This document shows positions 6,394 through 10,870 of a stretch of DNA of 10,870 nucleotides, one piece after another. Below the pieces are notes generated by a model. The model did no database searches and was not told the DNA's origin. It saw only the letters and a program-made list of their open reading frames with translations. A program made the translations under genes and the position numbers. The stretch comes from Fimbriimonadales bacterium (GTDB lineage: Bacteria > Armatimonadota > Fimbriimonadia > Fimbriimonadales > Fimbriimonadaceae): positions 1 through 10,870 of the forward strand of contig JAPLCS010000047.1 in assembly GCA_026392145.1 (NCBI GenBank). Reading direction: 5' to 3'. Numbering within the stretch: the stretch's first letter is position 1; each line of letters starts with the position of its first letter.

Positions 6394-7308
6394 ATGAAAC
6401 GAGTTGTATCGGTAAGTCTCGGGACAAGTAAACGAGACAAGCACGAAGAAGTAACCATTCTCGGCGAGTCGTTCCTAATAGAACGAATTGGAATGGATGG
6501 TGACCTAGAGGCCTTCGGAAACAAGTTTGCCGAACTAGATGGAAAGGTCGATGCTCTCGGAGTCGGTGGTGCAGATATCTACTTAGTGGTCGGCGAGAAA
6601 AAATATGCATTCAAGCAAATACTCGCTCTTGCATCTCGCGCCAAAACCACCCCGATTGTAGATGGAAGCGGACTCAAACATACACTCGAGCGTACTGCGA
6701 TCGCACGGCTTCAGCGTGACGGAATCATCGACTTCACAAAGTCAAAAGTTCTCTTAGTAAGTGCGGTAGATCGCTTCGGTATGGCGCAGGGATTAGTTGA
6801 CCAAAAAGCATCCATTGTTTTTGGAGACTTTCTGTTCGGACTCGGCCTTCCCATGCCCATCAGAAAATATTCGAACGTAAAGTTGCTCGGTAACTTACTT
6901 CTGCCCGTCATCACCAACTTGCCATTCAAATGGTTTTATCCAACCGGCGAAAAGCAAGAAAAACGAACCCCCAAATTTCCAAAGTACTTCCTCGAAGCCG
7001 ACGTTATCTGCGGCGACTGGCACTACATCCACAAGTTTATGCCCGACCAACTAAAAGGGAAAACAATCATCACCCAAACTCTACGAAAGGCAGACTTGGA
7101 ATTCTTGACCAAAGCCGGAGTGTGGCGAGCAATCACAACCACACCGGTGGTCAACGGAGAAACCTTTGCCACCAATGTCATGGAAGGTGTCATCGTCGCC
7201 TTACTTCAAAAACGCCCCGATCAAATTAATGAGTCTGAGTACCTCGAAATGCTAAGCCGATTGGACTGGAAGCCTACCGTCATCGAACTCAACGCCCCAC
7301 AAAGTTAA
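6394..7308 (+). CDS. 'Quinate 5-dehydrogenase'-like protein, true function unknown
   Basis: The 304-residue product resembles a family that databases often label quinate 5-dehydrogenase, found beside the acyl-ACP-reductase-like gene that also follows here; this recognition is from memory of the family. Conserved-looking blocks are GVGGADIYL (56-64), PIVDGSGLKHTLER (87-100), LVSAVDRFGMAQ (121-132), LPFKWFYPTGEKQEKR (176-191), GDWHYI (207-212) and TTTPVVNGETFATNVMEG (248-265). No clear GxGxxG dinucleotide motif of a classical dehydrogenase is seen, so the common name is probably misleading. There is no signal peptide, and the protein should be cytoplasmic. It sits 14 bp after ridA and 17 bp before the oxidoreductase gene on the same strand. 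The start ATG 6394 is the only good one; no Shine-Dalgarno sequence is visible. Confidence 0.85.
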   Translation: MKRVVSVSLGTSKRDKHEEVTILGESFLIERIGMDGDLEAFGNKFAELDGKVDALGVGGADIYLVVGEKKYAFKQILALASRAKTTPIVDGSGLKHTLERTAIARLQRDGIIDFTKSKVLLVSAVDRFGMAQGLVDQKASIVFGDFLFGLGLPMPIRKYSNVKLLGNLLLPVITNLPFKWFYPTGEKQEKRTPKFPKYFLEADVICGDWHYIHKFMPDQLKGKTIITQTLRKADLEFLTKAGVWRAITTTPVVNGETFATNVMEGVIVALLQKRPDQINESEYLEMLSRLDWKPTVIELNAPQS

Positions 7309-7325
7309 GGTAATTTAGTACGCAC

Positions 7326-8378
7326 GTGCACAAATTCGCATTCGTCATCCACCCACTCAAGGCTAAAGACGCCGCAAGGAAGTACCCCATTGCCAAGTAC
7401 ATGCCAGATTGGGTAATCAAAAAATTCTACGGTTCAAAAAAGCCATTTATAGGTTCCTTTGTCGATGGAATTGTATCGAAGACAGGAGCAAAAACCGAGG
7501 GTTGGTTCATTATTTGTCCTCTCACGCCAGATATGATGCTCTACGATTTGCCCCTCGAGGCTGTGTACGAAAAATTGGTCTACTGCGCTGAGCTCGCTAA
7601 GTCAGAGGGCGCAGAAATCATGGGTCTAGGCGCATTTACTAGCGTCGTTGGCGACGGCGGAATCACTGTCGCAGAAAGAGCCCCCATCAAAATCACTACG
7701 GGAAACAGCTACACCATTGCAACTGCAATTCAAGGGGCACTCAAAGCCATGGACCTAGTTGGAGCAGTTCCCAAAGAGTCCACCTTGGCAGTGGTTGGAG
7801 CTACAGGTGCCATTGGAAAAACCTGTGCCAAAATGCTCTCGCCTCAATTCGCATCTACGCTACTTGTCGGGCGAGATATGGAACGTACTCAAACGGTTGC
7901 CGATGAACTTGAAAGAGCCACGGCGACTACAAACGTTCAAGACCTCAAGAGTGCAGACATCATCATCACCGTTACCTCAGCAGGGGCCGACCTGATTTTC
8001 CCAGAACACCTCAAACAAGGTGCTATCGTGTGCGATGTCGCGCGCCCCAGAGATGTAAGCGTAAAAGTCGCCAAAGAACGACCAGATGTCCTCGTCATAG
8101 AAGGTGGAGTCGTTTCTGTACCCGGCGATGTTAACTTCCGAATCTCTTTTGGATTCCCAGAAAAGACCGCCTACGCCTGCATGAGCGAAACCATGATGCT
8201 CGCCCTCGATGGCAAGATTGAGAACTTCACTCTCGGTAAAGAAGTCAGTGTCGCGCAGGTGGAAGAAACCATCCGCATGGCAGACAAGCACGGATTCGAA
8301 CTCGCAGGATTCAGATCGTTTGAAAAAGCCGTTCCCCAAGAAGCAATCGATCGAGCACGCTCTGCCCGTCAAAGCTAG
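7326..8378 (+). CDS. Acyl-ACP-reductase-like Rossmann oxidoreductase (shikimate-dehydrogenase-like fold)
   Basis: The 350-residue product resembles cyanobacterial long-chain acyl-ACP reductase (AAR), which reduces acyl-ACP to fatty aldehyde with NADPH. Shared blocks in order are LGAFTSVVG (101-109), TTGNSYT (124-130), the nucleotide-binding VGATGAIG (157-164) followed by LLVGRD, VIEGGVV (257-263) and TAYACMSETMMLAL (281-294), where C285 corresponds to the nucleophilic Cys of AAR (about residue 294 in Synechococcus). GKIENFTLGKEVSV (296-309) and ADKHGFELAGFRSF close the domain. Related proteins outside cyanobacteria are usually annotated shikimate dehydrogenase. The start GTG 7326 gives MHKFAFVIHPL, typical of the family. 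No aldehyde-deformylating oxygenase is in the window, so alkane synthesis is not implied. Substrate and product are unknown. The stop is 11 bp from the convergent ftsI stop. Confidence 0.85.
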   Translation: MHKFAFVIHPLKAKDAARKYPIAKYMPDWVIKKFYGSKKPFIGSFVDGIVSKTGAKTEGWFIICPLTPDMMLYDLPLEAVYEKLVYCAELAKSEGAEIMGLGAFTSVVGDGGITVAERAPIKITTGNSYTIATAIQGALKAMDLVGAVPKESTLAVVGATGAIGKTCAKMLSPQFASTLLVGRDMERTQTVADELERATATTNVQDLKSADIIITVTSAGADLIFPEHLKQGAIVCDVARPRDVSVKVAKERPDVLVIEGGVVSVPGDVNFRISFGFPEKTAYACMSETMMLALDGKIENFTLGKEVSVAQVEETIRMADKHGFELAGFRSFEKAVPQEAIDRARSARQS

Positions 8379-8389
8379 TGAGAAAAAAG

Positions 8390-10138
8390 CTAGTCACTGA
8401 TAGCATCCGCTTTCTTGGCTGACTGAAGCTGACCAGGGGCCAAAGTAGGCCGTAGCCCCAGAGTTTCGATCACGTTTTGAGCAACTTGCTTAAACACTGG
8501 ACCAGCGACTTCAGCACCATACTTCTTGCCCGCCTTGGGATTATCAACCATCACCAAAATCACAGCTTCTGGTTCTCGCGCTGGAACGATACCAATAAAG
8601 TTAGACACATAGCCTTTCTTATCGCTTCCCCGCATCCTCTGTGCAGTTCCAGTCTTGCCACCAAATTCATAACCAGCAATGCCTAACTTAGATCCGGGTC
8701 CCTTCTCCATGACCGCTTGCATGCATTCAAGCGCAAAATCGGCAGATTCCTTCTTGAGAACTCGGTGTGGCAATCGTTGAGGAACCTTCTTGCCATCCAC
8801 GGCTTTCACCAGTGTTAAAGGAACTCGGTTACCTCCATTGGCAATCGTAGCAAAAGCACCTGCAATGGTCACAGGAGTTAAGTTAAGCGACTGTCCAAAA
8901 CCCCATTCAGCGAGTTGTCGTAACGCGCCCCATCTCGCCTTCTTTAAGTTGTTCTTCACTTCACCTGATAACGGTGAACCATCCATTCCCAAACTCGATT
9001 TCTGAGTAAAACCCAAATCAGTCAGATAGTCAAAATAGTTGTCTCTCCCAACTTTCATCGACCATTGAGCCGCTGCAACATTGCAGCTCTGGGCAATTGC
9101 GTTTACAGGATCAACCGCTCCGTGTGCTCCATGAGCTTTGTCACAGTGAATTGGCTTATCCTTCGGAATATTCAAGGTCAAATTAAAATTCGTAATCGAG
9201 TTTCGATTGATAACACCGGCGTCATACGCCTTGGCAACTGTAAAAATCTTAAAAATTGAACCAGGCTCAAGCGCATCTTTATAGTTAGGATTCTTACCTT
9301 CAAAAGGTGACCGCCCAGACTCAGCAGGATCGGGTGCCGGCCACGATGCCATCGCTAAGATCTCCCCCGTTACCGGATGCACAACAACTACACAACCGCT
9401 GTCTGCTTTGTTGGAGATAACCGCTTCCTTAATGGCCTTAGCCGCTACGTATTGAATCTGACTATCAATGGTGGTCGTAATCGTCTTACCATCGACACGC
9501 ACTTGCTCTGGTTCAAACGACCGCAAAGGTAAAAACTGCCCGTTCTTATCCTTCAAACCGCGCTGCAATCCGTCAACACCCGTCAGCATCTTGTCGTAAG
9601 AGCTTTCGAATCCAGACTTAACCTCTTTTCCATCTTCTTTCCGCTCCAGTCCGATGAGCGAACTCGCATACAATCCCAGAGGATAAATGCGTTGCATCTT
9701 GGGAGCAATGGAAATACCATCAGCATTCCAATCCTTCTGTATGGCTCGAATACGCTTTTGCTGAACGGGAGTCAGAGGATCTTCCCAAGTTCGAGACCCC
9801 GTCTCTCGATCCAAAAATGCATACGCAGGAATACCTGTAGCTTCACTCAAGGCAATGGCAAGCCCGTTCGACTTGGGCATTTTTGCGTAATTCACCGAAA
9901 GTTCATAAGCCGTTGCATCCTGCGCAAGTGGTTTGCCACTCCTGTCAAGAATCGCACCTCGTTTCGCATAGTCGTACGAATCTACATACCACTTCTTAAC
10001 TTCCTTGGCCTTCTCAATAGTAGAACCAGTCTCAAAAAGCTGAAGTTTTAATTGAGAAAGGGCCGCCATGCCAAGCATGGCAGCCATAAAGACTGGAGCA
10101 GGATTCAAACTACTAACCTGTTTGCTACTTCGACGCAT
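8390..10138 (-). CDS. ftsI: Class B penicillin-binding protein, septal transpeptidase FtsI (PBP3-like)
   Basis: FtsI cross-links septal peptidoglycan outside the inner membrane and works with FtsW and FtsQLB. The 582-residue product has a short cytoplasmic tail (1-13), one membrane anchor (about 14-34) and the class B dimerisation domain with YAKRGAILDR (57-66). The transpeptidase domain has all three catalytic motifs: SIFK with Ser294 as the acylated serine, SCN (351-353) and KTG (495-497, in FGGKTGTAQR). GxxxYDxxLxG-like FESSYDKMLTGVDG lies at about 177-190. No PASTA domain follows, and the protein ends soon after the C-terminal helix. ATG 10138 overlaps the end of the upstream ftsL-like gene by 14 bp, indicating coupled translation. 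Position after rsmH and ftsL confirms the assignment over other class B PBPs. Usually murE and mraY follow; here a convergent gene does. Confidence 0.95.
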   Translation of the reverse strand: MRRSSKQVSSLNPAPVFMAAMLGMAALSQLKLQLFETGSTIEKAKEVKKWYVDSYDYAKRGAILDRSGKPLAQDATAYELSVNYAKMPKSNGLAIALSEATGIPAYAFLDRETGSRTWEDPLTPVQQKRIRAIQKDWNADGISIAPKMQRIYPLGLYASSLIGLERKEDGKEVKSGFESSYDKMLTGVDGLQRGLKDKNGQFLPLRSFEPEQVRVDGKTITTTIDSQIQYVAAKAIKEAVISNKADSGCVVVVHPVTGEILAMASWPAPDPAESGRSPFEGKNPNYKDALEPGSIFKIFTVAKAYDAGVINRNSITNFNLTLNIPKDKPIHCDKAHGAHGAVDPVNAIAQSCNVAAAQWSMKVGRDNYFDYLTDLGFTQKSSLGMDGSPLSGEVKNNLKKARWGALRQLAEWGFGQSLNLTPVTIAGAFATIANGGNRVPLTLVKAVDGKKVPQRLPHRVLKKESADFALECMQAVMEKGPGSKLGIAGYEFGGKTGTAQRMRGSDKKGYVSNFIGIVPAREPEAVILVMVDNPKAGKKYGAEVAGPVFKQVAQNVIETLGLRPTLAPGQLQSAKKADAISD

Positions 10139-10478
10139 ACTTGTTCACAGACCCAGCTAGCACATAGCCATGCTCAACCGCCCACTGCTCAATTTCAGCA
10201 GTAGCGCCAGTGGCATTTCTAAGACGATGGGACTGAACGGAACTTTCCGCAGTTTTAAGCAAAGGAGCAACATTCTTAAGTTTGGATCGCTGTAATTCAG
10301 TCAGCATGTTTCCCCCCAAGGCGGTAACAAAATATGTCAACACCATAAACAATCCAAATACCCAGGCCGATTGCACCATCAAGGAGCTAACCTGTTGCTT
10401 TGAACGCGCGTGAGAACGAGAAGATTTAGTTGATCGAGAAGACGACCGTGTGCTGCGATGCGAAAACGTAATGCTCAT
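10125..10478 (-). CDS. ftsL: FtsL-like bitopic cell-division protein
   Basis: The 117-residue product sits exactly where ftsL lies in the dcw cluster, between rsmH and ftsI. FtsL is a small single-pass protein that joins FtsB and FtsQ and activates FtsWI. The N-terminal cytoplasmic part (1-30) is almost entirely Ser, Arg and Lys (RSTRSSSRSTKSSRSHARSK). One membrane segment covers about 34-55 (MVQSAWVFGLFMVLTYFVTALGG). The extracytoplasmic part is a short helix with heptad-like spacing (about 58-85) followed by IEQWAVEHGYV, similar to the '(I/L)E-x-x-A-x-x-x-G' end of FtsL/DivIC proteins. FtsL sequences diverge strongly, so the assignment rests on size, topology and position. ATG 10478 is preceded by AAAGGA with 6-nt spacing. 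The stop overlaps the ftsI start by 14 bp. Confidence 0.8.
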   Translation of the reverse strand: MSITFSHRSTRSSSRSTKSSRSHARSKQQVSSLMVQSAWVFGLFMVLTYFVTALGGNMLTELQRSKLKNVAPLLKTAESSVQSHRLRNATGATAEIEQWAVEHGYVLAGSVNKYASK

Positions 10479-10553
10479 TTACAATCCTTTGTGTGAGTCG
10501 AATACACATCCTATGTACCCATTGACTTAGTCTCACTATTCTATTACATATCC

Positions 10554-10580
10554 TCGCAAAAGTGCTAACTATTTTTGCGA
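10554..10580. repeat. Inverted repeat TCGCAAAA/TTTTGCGA at the rsmH stop
   Basis: The 8-bp arms at 10554-10561 and 10573-10580 flank an 11-nt loop that contains the rsmH stop codon. No T-run follows on the minus strand, so a complete terminator is unlikely. It could modulate readthrough from rsmH into ftsL, but this is speculation. Confidence 0.35.
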
Positions 10581-10870
10581 ATTATTCTTAATTTTGCCGA
10601 GCGACTTCGAGAATTCTTTCTCACCTCATCATCTCCAGGCTCCATTGGCTTTTTGGTCATGTTGGTGAACCCATCTTGAGCCAAAGCGGCAAAGGTATGT
10701 TTGACAATCCGGTCCTCACCACTGTGATAACTAAGCACGGCTAAAGTCCCACCAATCGCCAAAGAAGCCGCCGCGTCCTCGAGCGCCTCTTTCAATCCAT
10801 CCAGCTCCCGATTAGTCAAAATCCTAATCGCTTGGAATGTTCTCGTGGCCGGGTGAATTCTCTTCTCTCG
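10565..10870 (-). CDS. rsmH: RsmH, 16S rRNA m4C1402 methyltransferase (C-terminal part, runs off the right edge)
   Basis: RsmH (MraW) N4-methylates C1402 of 16S rRNA using SAM in the cytoplasm. The last 101 residues are present; the frame is open to the window edge and begins REKRIHPATRTFQAIRI, the family's signature segment. NRELDGLKEALEDA, LAVLSYHSGEDRIVKHTF and the ending NSRSRSAKLRIIRK are also characteristic. An ATG-like start inside the window (near 10819) is not the true start, because the family match continues upstream of it. The SAM-binding N-terminal domain lies outside. It is the first visible gene of a minus-strand division block. The ftsL-like gene starts 86 bp downstream, a gap longer than usual for this cluster, which leaves room for a secondary promoter. 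Confidence 0.95.
   Translation of the reverse strand, partial: REKRIHPATRTFQAIRILTNRELDGLKEALEDAAASLAIGGTLAVLSYHSGEDRIVKHTFAALAQDGFTNMTKKPMEPGDDEVRKNSRSRSAKLRIIRKNS

Noticed and set aside
7326..8378. True shikimate dehydrogenase (AroE)
   Set aside because: AroE proteins are about 270-290 residues with an N-terminal catalytic Lys/Asp set that I do not see. The TTGN, GAFTS and ACMSE blocks fit the acyl-ACP reductase family instead.
8371..8400. Hairpin between the convergent stops (AGTGA...TCACT) as a terminator
   Set aside because: Arms of about 5 bp with an A-rich loop are too weak, and no T-run follows in either direction.

Overview
The window reads as bacterial chromosome with ordinary housekeeping genes and no mobile elements, tRNAs, rRNAs or CRISPR arrays. 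The organism appears to be a diderm-type bacterium of moderate GC with mixed ATG/GTG/TTG starts and weak or absent Shine-Dalgarno sequences at several genes. The gene set (a DUF2089 regulator next to a DUF4097 protein, a 'quinate 5-dehydrogenase-like' gene next to an acyl-ACP-reductase-like gene, and a compact rsmH-ftsL-ftsI block) would fit Armatimonadota or a neighbouring phylum. That assignment comes from remembered family distribution, not from a search, and should be held loosely.

Layout. (1) Positions 1-569, minus strand: the N-terminal part of an exported TPR protein running off the left edge. (2) 632-2804, minus: purL (FGAM synthase large subunit, purine synthesis), broken near 966-972 by what looks like an internal deletion of about 30 codons plus a frame change. 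(3) 2791-3288, plus: a small putative lipoprotein whose start overlaps the divergent purL start. (4) 3366-5035, plus: a translationally coupled pair, a DUF2089 helix-turn-helix protein lacking the usual zinc-ribbon cysteines and a SHOCT-like/DUF4097 beta-repeat protein, closed by a strong hairpin terminator that can work in both directions. (5) 5111-5933, minus: two small exported cysteine-rich proteins, one with 16 Cys in about 50 residues and one with Cys pairs and a Cys triplet, probably concerned with metal. (6) 5999-8378, plus: ridA, a 'quinate 5-dehydrogenase-like' protein of unknown function, and a Rossmann oxidoreductase resembling cyanobacterial acyl-ACP reductase with its active-site Cys, forming a likely operon. 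(7) 8390-10870, minus: the cell-division genes rsmH (C-terminal end only), an FtsL-like protein and ftsI (class B penicillin-binding protein), ending head-on against the oxidoreductase operon with an 11-bp gap.

How the parts work together. The division block follows the classic dcw order: the rRNA methyltransferase, then the bitopic FtsL-like partner, then the septal transpeptidase. However, no murE or mraY follows ftsI. The DUF2089/DUF4097 pair is of a type seen in envelope-stress modules (compare Bacillus YvlB and enterococcal LiaX). The two Cys-rich genes share a direction and end at the same terminator. The most promising undescribed biology is the ridA / quinate-DH-like / acyl-ACP-reductase-like operon, whose substrate is unknown, followed by the exported Cys-rich pair. 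The purL lesion is the most striking anomaly but could be an assembly error.
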